Positions 34,848 through 42,966 of a DNA stretch of 64,000 nucleotides are shown here, one piece after another. The stretch's first letter is position 1. The number at the start of each line of letters is the position of its first letter. This stretch comes from Marivita sp. (GTDB taxonomy: Bacteria > Pseudomonadota > Alphaproteobacteria > Rhodobacterales > Rhodobacteraceae). Under the pieces are notes generated by a model. That model saw only the letters and a list, made by a program, of their open reading frames with translations. It was not told where the DNA came from and did no database searches. The stretch covers positions 62,001 through 126,000 of the forward strand of contig NZ_JALEGT010000017.1 of assembly GCF_022763305.1 (NCBI RefSeq), in the 5' to 3' direction. Made by a program: the position numbers and the translations under genes.

Positions 34848-36236
34848 CTATGTGCGAATTGGAAAGAAAAGCTCCACAGATGTTCCGACCGGAGAATTGG
34901 CGGACGCCATGACCGCACCACCGGATTGCGCCATGAACCCCTGAACGGAAGCGAGACCAAGTCCGCGTCCCGATCCAACGTGTTTGGTGGAAAAGAACGG
35001 ATCGAAGATCTGTTGAAGCAGCTCGGGTGGCACGCCGTGTCCCGTGTCTGTCACTTTCACCGAGATGTAGATCCCCGGGTTCAAGTCCGCGGGAAGCGTG
35101 CTGCGCGACATGGCATTCCGGCCGATGATGTCGGTTGACACAGTAAGCGTGCCGCCATCCGGCATCGCCTCGATCGCATTCGACATGATGGCATTGATGG
35201 CGGATTTTGCAGCGGCAGGATCTGTCTGAGCAACCAGGTCGATGGCAGACAGGTGCAGGTCCAATGTGATGGTGTTGGGAAGGACAGAGACCGCGCAAAG
35301 ATCACGCACGAGGCGATTCATGTCGGTGTCGACCGGCGTCAGCCTTGACTTCTCCGCAAAGGCAAGAAGATCGGACACAAGGCGCGCGGCGCTATGGGAT
35401 GCAACGCTGGCGTCCTTCAGAAATTTCCGACTGCTCGGCTCCCTGAAATAAGCTTCCACCAATTCGAGGTTGTTGGAAATCACCGTCAGCAGGTTGTTGA
35501 AATCATGCGCCAAACGGCCTGTAAGCTGCCCGACAGCCTCACGTCTGCGCGCCTCGTGCAGCTCTGCCTCAACCGCCTTGCGGCTGCAGATTTCATCCGA
35601 CAGCATGGCGTGCATCTTCACCAGGTCGGCATAACGGCGCTGAGACTGGTCTGCCTCGTGAAGGAGCTCAAGCTTCGCGCTGGTCATGGCTGCCACGGTT
35701 GTGAGTATCTCCAGCTCCGCGGGCCCAAAGGCTTTGGCTTGCGGATGTTCGCTGTCAATGACACCGACCACGTCACCCTTCGACAGGAGCGGTACACAGA
35801 TTTCCGATCGGGCAGGTTGCGCATCTTCGATATAGTTCGCATCCAGCAGCAGGTCGTCCACGATGGTCGGCTTTGCCGTCTGTGCGGTCTTGCCCGTAAT
35901 GCCTTCGCCAAAAGGAATGACAAGCGGGTTCAGAATTTTGCGCCCGTACGGGTTCTTTTCTCCTAGCGCGGCAACCTGGGTAAGCTTTTGCGTCTGCGTG
36001 TCTGCGGTGTAGATCACACAATCAACAAATCCCAATCTCCCCACGACATTCTGCGCCACATACCAGAAGAGATCAGAGGCGTTGGGGATCGAGATCAAAT
36101 CGACGGCAAATTCATTCAGAGTACGCAGGAAGCTTGGATTTTGATCATGAGGATGGTCCTCCAACACGTGGGTCGTTGCGCTGTGCACGGGTTCCTCCTG
36201 CGATTCATGCTCGCAAAAGTTGTAACTCGTTTGCAT
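34848..36236 (-). CDS. GAF domain-containing sensor histidine kinase
   Basis: Cytoplasmic sensor kinase of 462 aa without membrane helices. An N-terminal GAF domain (about 50-190; GFVDCVIYTADTQTQKLTQV, VPLLSKGDVVGVIDSE) is followed by a coiled-coil helix, an H-box with phospho-acceptor His (LAHDFNNLLTVISN), an N-box (INAIMSNAIEAMPDGG), G1 (DTGHGVP) and G2 (GRGLGLASVQGF). ATG 36236 follows GGAAGG; an open frame continues to 36308. No response regulator is nearby, so the partner is unknown. Confidence 0.88.
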   Translation of the reverse strand: MQTSYNFCEHESQEEPVHSATTHVLEDHPHDQNPSFLRTLNEFAVDLISIPNASDLFWYVAQNVVGRLGFVDCVIYTADTQTQKLTQVAALGEKNPYGRKILNPLVIPFGEGITGKTAQTAKPTIVDDLLLDANYIEDAQPARSEICVPLLSKGDVVGVIDSEHPQAKAFGPAELEILTTVAAMTSAKLELLHEADQSQRRYADLVKMHAMLSDEICSRKAVEAELHEARRREAVGQLTGRLAHDFNNLLTVISNNLELVEAYFREPSSRKFLKDASVASHSAARLVSDLLAFAEKSRLTPVDTDMNRLVRDLCAVSVLPNTITLDLHLSAIDLVAQTDPAAAKSAINAIMSNAIEAMPDGGTLTVSTDIIGRNAMSRSTLPADLNPGIYISVKVTDTGHGVPPELLQQIFDPFFSTKHVGSGRGLGLASVQGFMAQSGGAVMASANSPVGTSVELFFPIRT

Positions 36237-36397
36237 CAAAAAACAAGCCTTCCGGCCCGACGGATTCAATGACTTATGAGTGATGGCGCGGGGACGGGCC
36301 TCCGCCACAGCCGCCGTGATGGCCGATTATCAATTTGATAATGATCAAAATAGGTGACGTTCGCCCCCCGCATCCGCCGGGCCGGAGGCGGATTGCC

Positions 36398-37045
36398 CTA
36401 TCCGCGGGCAACAACTTGGGCCAGCCGGGCGGACGCAGCGACACCCTCGATCAGAGGGATCGACGCACGCGCCGCCAGCTCTGGTTCGATATGCGCCATG
36501 CCCGCGCATCCCAGAACCGCACAGGCCGCGCCATCTTGGGCCGCAGCAACCTCGACTTCCGCGACAATGCGCGCGATCACGTCCGGTCCCCCCTCGTCGA
36601 TGGTCAGGACCGGAAGCCCACTTGCACGAACCGACGCACAAATCCCCGAGAACCCCTGGTGGTGAATGTTCTCTTCGATGACCGGGATCGAGACCGCAAG
36701 CGAGGTGATGACCGAAAACCGCAATCCAAGCAATTGGGCCATGACAAAGCTCGACTGACCAATTCCCAGAACGGGACAGCCCGCTCGGGTTCGTGCCTCG
36801 TCCAACCCGGTATCGTCAAAACAGGCGATCACAATGACATCGGCACCATCCCGTCGTGCCTTCGGCAAAAGTCCAAGCATGCCCGGAACCGCCGCGTCGC
36901 CATCCGACTTGCCCTGGATGGCCGCAGGACCATCGCTATTCGTCAAACCGACAATATCGACCTCCGGCATCACGTTGCGCGCTGTTGCAACGATACTTTC
37001 TGTCATTCCCTCGGTCGAATTGGGATTGATATAGGCAATCTTCAT
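36398..37045 (-). CDS. Asp/Glu/hydantoin racemase family protein
   Basis: Cytoplasmic enzyme of 215 aa with the two-cysteine active site of cofactor-independent racemases: Cys in IVIACFDDTG and Cys in AVLGCAGMAH. The N-terminus IAYINPNSTEGMTESIVATA is typical of the hydantoin racemase/maleate isomerase-like branch. Overlaps the upstream permease stop by 4 bp (ATGA), so it belongs to the ABC importer operon and probably converts the imported compound (amino acid, hydantoin or similar). Confidence 0.88.
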   Translation of the reverse strand: MKIAYINPNSTEGMTESIVATARNVMPEVDIVGLTNSDGPAAIQGKSDGDAAVPGMLGLLPKARRDGADVIVIACFDDTGLDEARTRAGCPVLGIGQSSFVMAQLLGLRFSVITSLAVSIPVIEENIHHQGFSGICASVRASGLPVLTIDEGGPDVIARIVAEVEVAAAQDGAACAVLGCAGMAHIEPELAARASIPLIEGVAASARLAQVVARG

Positions 37046-37878
37046 ACGCCCTTCCCTGCGTCAGAGCCCAGCCGCGCGCGGCGTTTTCCAAGGATCCAGA
37101 CGCCCAGCAGAAAGGCCGCAATGATCGCGAATGAAAAGGCGGTTGTCAGTGTCCCCAGGGCATAGATCACCGGGGTTGTCACATTGGTTGTCATGCCAAA
37201 GATTTCGAGCGGCAATGTGTTGTAACTTCCAGCCGTCAGAAGGGTTCTCGCGAACTCATCGTAACTCAGCGTGAAGCCGAACAGAGCCACACCGATCAGC
37301 GACGGCGCGATGATGGGCAGCACCACATAACGAAGCGTCTGCCACGCGGTCGCGCCCTGATCGCGGGCGGCCTCTTCATAGCTCTTGTCGAACCGGTTGA
37401 AGACCGCAAACATGATGAGCAGGCCAAAAGGCAAGGTCCATGTCAGTTGCGATCCGAACCCGCTCGTCGCCCAATGCACCTTCAGTCCAAGCTGGTTGAA
37501 GATCAGACCGACCCCCAGCGAAATCAGGATCGACGGGATCACCAGAGACGTGATCGCCGCATAGAACACGAGACCCGACCCCCAGAAACGCTTTCGGAAA
37601 GCGAGACCCGCCATCACCGAAACAACGACGGTTGTCACCATGACCATGAGTCCGAGCCCGAAACTGCGCCGGAAGGCACCCCAGATGTCGCCCACCGCCT
37701 GTTCCTGAAAGAGGTCGCGGAACCAATACACCGAGACCCCGTTCATCGGGAAGGTCAGCCCACCCTGCGGCCCCTGAAAGCTCAGAATGCCGATTGTCAG
37801 GATCGGCCCATAAAGGAACAGCACGAACAGCCCGAAGAACACGGCCAGCACGTAGAAACTGCGCGGTCTGCGCTCCAT
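37042..37878 (-). CDS. ABC transporter permease (PotC-like)
   Basis: Inner-membrane permease of 278 aa with six helices and the EAA loop (YEEAARDQGATAWQTLRYVVLPIIAPS) that contacts the ATPase. It belongs to the spermidine/putrescine-type ABC importers. One base separates it from the preceding permease and it overlaps the racemase gene. Confidence 0.92.
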   Translation of the reverse strand: MERRPRSFYVLAVFFGLFVLFLYGPILTIGILSFQGPQGGLTFPMNGVSVYWFRDLFQEQAVGDIWGAFRRSFGLGLMVMVTTVVVSVMAGLAFRKRFWGSGLVFYAAITSLVIPSILISLGVGLIFNQLGLKVHWATSGFGSQLTWTLPFGLLIMFAVFNRFDKSYEEAARDQGATAWQTLRYVVLPIIAPSLIGVALFGFTLSYDEFARTLLTAGSYNTLPLEIFGMTTNVTTPVIYALGTLTTAFSFAIIAAFLLGVWILGKRRARLGSDAGKGV

Positions 37879-37879
37879 C

Positions 37880-38737
37880 TCAAAGCTCCTTCCGGATGTT
37901 GACGAAGCGGAGCAGGATCGCGATCACGATCAGCACGGTGCAGAGCAGCACAACGGCCGTTGCCGCCGCAGACGGGTATTGCAGCAGTCCGATATCGTTC
38001 GAGATCAATCGCCCCACATTGGCGCGCTGCGATCCGGACATGAAACGGACGGTGATGAAATCGCCCATGACCAGCGTCACCACGAAGATGGTTCCGATCA
38101 TGATGCCGGGCTTTGTCAGGGGAATGATCACGTGAACCAGCGTCTGGAAACCCGACGCACCATTGTCGCGCGCCGCTTCCAGCAGCGACTTGTCGATGCG
38201 CATCATCGTGTTGAAGATCGGCACCACCATGAACAGCGTATAAAGATGCACAAACGCAAGGATCACCGAGAAATCGGAATAGAGCAGCCATTCCAGCGGC
38301 TCGTCGATCACCCCCCACGAGATCAGCGTCTGGTTGGCAATGCCATTGCGCCCCAGAAACGGGATCCACGAAATCATGCGGATGATGTTCGATGTCCAGA
38401 ACGGGATGGTGCAGACCAGAAACAGCGCGATCTGCATCGTCAGGCTGCGCACGTGGAAGGCCAGGAAATAGGCCACGGTGAATCCGATGGCGAGGGTCAG
38501 CGCCCAGGTGATGAGCGCGTATTTCAATGTCGCGCCGAACACCCGGTAGGTGACCGGCGAGCCGAAGAGAAACTCGTAATTGTCGAACTGGAACGCCGGG
38601 TAGATCGAGAACTCGGTCGCGCCCCAGAAGCTGACGATCACGATCATCACGATGGGGGCGATCAGGAACGCCAGCAGGACAATGCTCAGCGGGGCCGCCT
38701 GAAGCCATCCCAATAGATGCCTGCTCTTGATCTGCAT
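37880..38737 (-). CDS. ABC transporter permease (PotB-like)
   Basis: Inner-membrane permease of 285 aa with six helices and an EAA loop (LLEAARDNGASGFQTLVHVI). Pairs with the PotC-like subunit to form the channel. It is separated from the binding-protein gene upstream by 137 bp containing a strong hairpin (38819-38841), so its expression may be lower than that of the binding protein. Confidence 0.92.
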   Translation of the reverse strand: MQIKSRHLLGWLQAAPLSIVLLAFLIAPIVMIVIVSFWGATEFSIYPAFQFDNYEFLFGSPVTYRVFGATLKYALITWALTLAIGFTVAYFLAFHVRSLTMQIALFLVCTIPFWTSNIIRMISWIPFLGRNGIANQTLISWGVIDEPLEWLLYSDFSVILAFVHLYTLFMVVPIFNTMMRIDKSLLEAARDNGASGFQTLVHVIIPLTKPGIMIGTIFVVTLVMGDFITVRFMSGSQRANVGRLISNDIGLLQYPSAAATAVVLLCTVLIVIAILLRFVNIRKEL

Positions 38738-38818
38738 ATTCTCACCATCGTTGCGACCGGCTCGGCCTCGATCTCGCCGGCTCCGGCTTCATCTTGCCGG
38801 ATAAACTCTCAGGGGGGT

Positions 38819-38841
38819 CTGGGGGGCAGAATGCCCCCCAG
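38819..38841 (-). terminator. strong intercistronic hairpin after the binding-protein gene
   Basis: CTGGGGGGCA (38819-38828) pairs perfectly with TGCCCCCCAG (38832-38841) across a 3-nt loop. It lies inside the ABC operon, 34 bp after the binding-protein stop (38875) and 82 bp before the PotB start. There is no T-run on the minus strand, so it is more likely a partial terminator or a 3' mRNA-stabilising structure. Confidence 0.55.
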
Positions 38842-38874
38842 CCAGTCGCCACGCGTCCGCGAGGCGAAACTCCA

Positions 38875-40146
38875 TCACGCGGCGATGAATTCGTTCCACT
38901 TGCGGACCATGTACTGGTTCTCGTCCATGACGGCGTTCCAGCAGGCCACGGCGCCCATTCGGTCGTAGAACGAGCCACCGTCGCGGGTCTCGCCGGCTTG
39001 CGCCAGCGTGTCGCCGGTGGGCGAGGTGATGACATCGGTGGCTTCCTTGCCCTCGAACCAGTAACCCCATTCGTTCTCGGACATGAAGTTCTTCGAGGTT
39101 TCCGGAACCGCCGAATAATAGCCCTGGCGCATCAGGTAGCCGCCGACCCAGCCGGAGAGATACCAGTTGATGTATTCATACGCCGCATCAAGCTCCATGC
39201 CCGACAGCGAGGACGACAGTCCGATGCCGCCACCCCAGCTGCGGTAGCCTTCCTTGAGCGGCTGGTAGACGCAGGGGATGCCGCGGGACTTCACAGCGGT
39301 GATCGCCGGGGACCACATGGACTGGATCACGACTTCACCGGACGCCATCAGGTTGACGCTTTCATCGAAGGTCTTCCAGAAGGCGCGGAACTGGCCATTG
39401 CGCTTGGCTTCGGTGAAGATCGCCATGGTCTTGTCGATTTCTTCACGGGTCATGTTGCCCTTGTCGCCATACTGGATCTCGCCCATGGCTTCGCAGACCA
39501 TCGCCATATCCATGATGCCGATCGACGAGATGTCGAGGATCGACGCCTTGCCCTTGAACTCGGGGTTCAGCAGCTCGGTCCAGGATTCGATCGGGCGGCC
39601 GATCAGGTCCGGGCGGATGCCCAGCGTGTCTGCGTTGTAGATCGTCGGGATGAGCGTCATCCAGCCGGTTTCTTCGCTGGCAAAGGACGTCCCGCCGGGG
39701 CCGTCGACAAAGCCGACACTGTGGGGTGCGGTGCCCTGCGCGATTGTCGACTCGGGCGTCAGCTTGCCGCTCCGGAAAATGCCGACGATCTTGTCATAAT
39801 TGGCGATTTTCGACGTATCCATGGCCTGCAGGTTGCCGGTCGGCCAAACCTTCTTACAGATCCAGTATTCGATATCCGCGATGTCAAAGCTGTCGGGCTG
39901 AGTGGCCGCGCGCTGGGTCACGCTGTCGGAATCGAGAGCCGTCATCTCAAGCGTGAAGCCAAGGTCTTCCTTCACCTTGTTGGCGACATCGTTGAGGTTC
40001 GACACGCCGGTGCCGAACTGGCGCAGCACGATGTTCTTCGTGTCCTGCGCCCAGAGCATGGGTGCGGGAAGTGCGGAGGCCGCAAGCGCCGCGCCTCCGG
40101 TCTTCAGAATGGAGCGGCGGGTGTAGCCGACCTTGGGTTTTGCCAT
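38875..40146 (-). CDS. ABC transporter substrate-binding protein (polyamine/PotD type)
   Basis: Periplasmic binding protein of 423 aa with a probable twin-arginine signal (YTRRSILKTGGAALAASAL). The mature part resembles PotD-type proteins (YEYINWYLSGWVGGYLMRQG). ATG 40146 follows AGAGGAA. Second gene of the operon after the ATPase. Ligand unknown; this branch covers polyamines, amino-acid derivatives and opines. The racemase at the operon end argues for a chiral amino acid derivative. Confidence 0.9.
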   Translation of the reverse strand: MAKPKVGYTRRSILKTGGAALAASALPAPMLWAQDTKNIVLRQFGTGVSNLNDVANKVKEDLGFTLEMTALDSDSVTQRAATQPDSFDIADIEYWICKKVWPTGNLQAMDTSKIANYDKIVGIFRSGKLTPESTIAQGTAPHSVGFVDGPGGTSFASEETGWMTLIPTIYNADTLGIRPDLIGRPIESWTELLNPEFKGKASILDISSIGIMDMAMVCEAMGEIQYGDKGNMTREEIDKTMAIFTEAKRNGQFRAFWKTFDESVNLMASGEVVIQSMWSPAITAVKSRGIPCVYQPLKEGYRSWGGGIGLSSSLSGMELDAAYEYINWYLSGWVGGYLMRQGYYSAVPETSKNFMSENEWGYWFEGKEATDVITSPTGDTLAQAGETRDGGSFYDRMGAVACWNAVMDENQYMVRKWNEFIAA

Positions 40147-40196
40147 TGTACTGTTCCTCTTTTTCCAGGGGTTCGGTGTGGAGTTGGATTGGCCGA

Positions 40197-41198
40197 TCAG
40201 GCCTGCAGGCGGTGCAGCCGCCCATCGTCCCAGCAGAGCGTCACTGCTTCGCCGGGTGATTTTGGGGATTGAAAGAACTGCTCTTCCGGAAGCAGGGCGA
40301 GAACCTCGTCCCCGCCCGACGTGGTTGCGGTCACGGCGACCGAAGCGCCTTGATATTCCACAGCGATCACGGTGGCTGGCACGCCTCCCTCGCCCAGCGT
40401 CACGGCATCGGCGCGCACGGTGGCCTTGCCGTCAGGCAACGCGATCACGTTGTGACCTCCGATAAACCGGGCGACGAACTCGGTGCGCGGCTGCGCCCAG
40501 ACCTCGCGTGCGGGGCCCGCCTGTTCGATCACCGCGTCGTTCATGACGACGATCTCGTCGGCGAGCGCGAGCGCTTCGTCCTGACCATGTGTCACGTGAA
40601 TGAAGGTGATGCCCAATTCGCGTTGCAGCTTTTTCAGCTCTGTCCGCATCCGAATACGCAGGAAGGGATCGAGCGCCGAAAGCGGTTCGTCCAGCAGCAG
40701 CACCTTGGGTTCGGTCACAAGCGCGCGGGCAAGCGCGACGCGCTGCTGCTGGCCGCCGGACAACTGCGCCGGCAGACGGTCCGCCAGATGTGTCATGTCC
40801 ACCAGTTCGAGCAACTCGTTGGCGCGGGCGTGCCGCGTCTCTTTTTCGACGCCCTTCATCCGCAGCGAAAACGCCACGTTGTCGCGCACCGACAGGTGCG
40901 GGAAAAGAGCATAGTTCTGGAACATCATGGCGGTCCCGCGCCGTGCCGGCGGCAGGTCCGACACGTCCTGCCCATCCAGGACGATCTGGCCGTCGCTGAC
41001 GTCTTCATGACCGGCGATCATCCGCAGCGTCGATGACTTGCCGCAGCCGGACGGACCAAGCAGACAGACATAGCTGCCCTTGGCAAACACGTGGTTCAGA
41101 TCCCGTACCGCCACCGTGTCACCATAGCGCTTGGTCAGGTGAACAAGTTCAAGATCATAGCCTGTTCGCATCAGGTCCCCCATGTCGTCGCTTGACAT
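40197..41198 (-). CDS. ABC transporter ATP-binding protein (PotA-like)
   Basis: ATPase subunit of 333 aa: Walker A (LLGPSGCGKSST), Q-loop (MMFQNYALFPHLSV), signature (LSGGQQQRVALARAL), Walker B (VLLLDEPLSALD), H-loop (IHVTHGQDEA), then a C-terminal TOBE domain. ATG 41198 is used; ATG 41171 with GGGGGA upstream is equally plausible. Open frame further upstream would run into the GntR promoter. First gene of the five-gene importer-racemase operon. Confidence 0.93.
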   Translation of the reverse strand: MSSDDMGDLMRTGYDLELVHLTKRYGDTVAVRDLNHVFAKGSYVCLLGPSGCGKSSTLRMIAGHEDVSDGQIVLDGQDVSDLPPARRGTAMMFQNYALFPHLSVRDNVAFSLRMKGVEKETRHARANELLELVDMTHLADRLPAQLSGGQQQRVALARALVTEPKVLLLDEPLSALDPFLRIRMRTELKKLQRELGITFIHVTHGQDEALALADEIVVMNDAVIEQAGPAREVWAQPRTEFVARFIGGHNVIALPDGKATVRADAVTLGEGGVPATVIAVEYQGASVAVTATTSGGDEVLALLPEEQFFQSPKSPGEAVTLCWDDGRLHRLQA

Positions 41199-41317
41199 CA
41201 CCCTGTGCAGAGCGCGGACGGGACCGGCAGTGATTTCCGCAGGCGCGAGAGCCGAAAACACAATTCGCCCGTTTTTTGAGCGCACGCGCGAATGATGTGC
41301 ACAGAAAACGGCACAAA

Positions 41318-41329
41318 ATCGTATACAAT
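41318..41329. promoter_or_regulatory. GntR/FCD-type operator candidate
   Basis: ATCGTATACAAT is a 12-bp near-palindrome (10 of 12 symmetric, core GTATAC). It lies between the divergent ABC operon (start 41198) and the FCD-type GntR gene (start 41414). FCD regulators commonly bind short GT-N-AC type palindromes, so this is a good candidate for the shared operator. Confidence 0.5.
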
Positions 41330-41413
41330 CTCGTTCCATAAACTGTTTCCACGCCGCTTGCTTGTGCCGGCACACACGAATCGGAAAGACTTGGAGGCAG
41401 AGCGGAGCGGTGT

Positions 41414-42109
41414 GTGAGAACCATGAACAAGATCGAGACAAAGGGCTGGACGAGCGACACCGTCGTGGCAGACTTGGAACGCGCGATTCACGAGCACCGC
41501 CTGCCGCCGGGCACAAAGCTTGGGGAAGACGAACTGAGCGACGCCTATGGGATCAGCCGAACCATTGTCCGCGCCGCACTTCTGGCTCTGTCACATCGCC
41601 GCCTCGTGGAACTCAAGCGCAACCGAGGCGCGTTTGTCGCGCAGCCGTCGGTACGAGAAGCGCGCGAAGTGTTCGAAGCACGGTCGCTGCTTGAACCACG
41701 CACGGCCCACTCCGCAGCGCTGCGGATGACCGATGCGGACCTGGACCTCCTGACCGAGAATATTTGCAATGAGCATGCCGCCCTCGATGCCGGCGAAAAC
41801 GGTCGTGCTCTGTTTCTGTCCGGTCAGTTTCACATCGAAATCGCTCGGATAGCAGATCAATCGACGATTGAGACATTCATCTCTGAACTGATCGCGCGCT
41901 CATCCCTGATCATCGCTCTTTACTGGCGCCGCCGTGCCGCGCTGTGCGAAACGCAGGCGCATCATGCGCTGCTCGATGCCTTTGCACACCGCGACGGCGA
42001 TGCGGCCGAGCAGTTGATGAAAAGCCATCTTCTCGATCTCGTGGCGTCGCTCGATCTGCGCAATGTGAGCCAGCCGCCCACCTCCCTTCGGGAAGCGTTG
42101 CAGCGATGA
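41414..42109 (+). CDS. GntR family transcriptional regulator, FCD (FadR) subfamily
   Basis: Regulator of 231 aa: winged helix (LPPGTKLGEDELSDAYGISR, then RAALLALSHRRLVELKRNRG) and an all-helical FCD ligand domain with the metal-ligand pattern (FHIEIARIA; HHALLDAFAHRDGDAA). A GTG at 41414 with GGAG at good spacing is used; ATG 41423 is the alternative. Divergent from the ABC importer, which it probably controls. Overlaps the acetyltransferase start by 4 bp. Confidence 0.9.
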   Translation: MRTMNKIETKGWTSDTVVADLERAIHEHRLPPGTKLGEDELSDAYGISRTIVRAALLALSHRRLVELKRNRGAFVAQPSVREAREVFEARSLLEPRTAHSAALRMTDADLDLLTENICNEHAALDAGENGRALFLSGQFHIEIARIADQSTIETFISELIARSSLIIALYWRRRAALCETQAHHALLDAFAHRDGDAAEQLMKSHLLDLVASLDLRNVSQPPTSLREALQR

Positions 42110-42939
42110 CAGAGCTCCGCTGTCGCAACGCCACGTTGCCCGAAGTGTCGATGATGCTGGATTGGGCCGCGAAGGAAGGCTGGAACCCGGGGCTCGACGA
42201 CGCAAAGCCCTTCTATCAGGCGGATCCTGACGGGTTTTTCGTCGCCGAGACCGAAGACACGGTGGTTGCTGCGATTTCCGTTGTGAACCACTCGGACGAT
42301 CACGCCTTTCTCGGTCTGTACCTGTGCCTGCCGGAGTATCGGGGTCGGGGCATCGGCTTTGGTCTTTGGACCCATGCGCTGGCACATGCCGGCGACAGGA
42401 CCGTTGGCTTGGACGGTGTTCCGGCACAGGAGGCCAATTACAGGACATCCGGGTTCATCCTGGCCGGACGCACGTGCCGATGGACCGGGCAATTCGAACG
42501 CGTCGACACGGGCTTTGTGCTCGCGGAACCAGGGGATTTCGCGGACATCGCCGAATTGGATCCTGCCGCGACGGGCGTCCGGCGCGATCGCTTCCTCCGG
42601 GCCTGGCTTGAAAACGGCGCCACCCGAAAGACGGTTGTCTTGCGCAAGGGCGGAGAGGTGACCGGCTTTGCCACGGCACGCGCCTGTCGCACCGGGTGCA
42701 AGATCGGTCCCATCATTGCACCGGATCTCCACGAGGCCGAGCATCTGGCGCGCCAAGCCGCAGCTTCCATTGCCGAAACGCACGTGACGATCGACGTCCC
42801 GGCAAGCGCTGAACCCTTTGCAGACCTACTGGCCCAAAAGGGATTTGAACAAAACTTCAACACCGCGCGCATGTATCGCGGCACCGCGCCAAACGCCCTT
42901 GGAACGCTGCACGCCGTCGCCTCGCTAGAATTGGGGTGA
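42106..42939 (+). CDS. GNAT family N-acetyltransferase (double domain)
   Basis: Acetyltransferase of 277 aa. The N-terminal GNAT domain has the acetyl-CoA loop (LCLPEYRGRGIGFGLWTHAL); the C-terminal half resembles a second, degenerate GNAT domain (RKGGEVTGFATARACRTGCK). ATG 42106 overlaps the GntR stop (ATGA), fixing the start. Coupling to the regulator of an importer-racemase operon suggests that it modifies the imported amine or amino acid. It converges on tex with 27 bp between the stops. Confidence 0.88.
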   Translation: MTELRCRNATLPEVSMMLDWAAKEGWNPGLDDAKPFYQADPDGFFVAETEDTVVAAISVVNHSDDHAFLGLYLCLPEYRGRGIGFGLWTHALAHAGDRTVGLDGVPAQEANYRTSGFILAGRTCRWTGQFERVDTGFVLAEPGDFADIAELDPAATGVRRDRFLRAWLENGATRKTVVLRKGGEVTGFATARACRTGCKIGPIIAPDLHEAEHLARQAAASIAETHVTIDVPASAEPFADLLAQKGFEQNFNTARMYRGTAPNALGTLHAVASLELG

Positions 42940-42966
42940 CACCGACGGATCAGCTGAACGCACCGA

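Noticed and set aside
37797-38708. 303-aa alternate frame over the PotB-like permease
   Set aside because: The permease frame has six helices and an EAA loop; this frame is polar, Arg/His-rich and out of register with the operon junctions.
38794-40272. 492-aa open frame antisense to the ABC binding protein
   Set aside because: Shadow of a recognised gene with signal peptide and family motifs on the other strand; no ribosome binding site or domain of its own.
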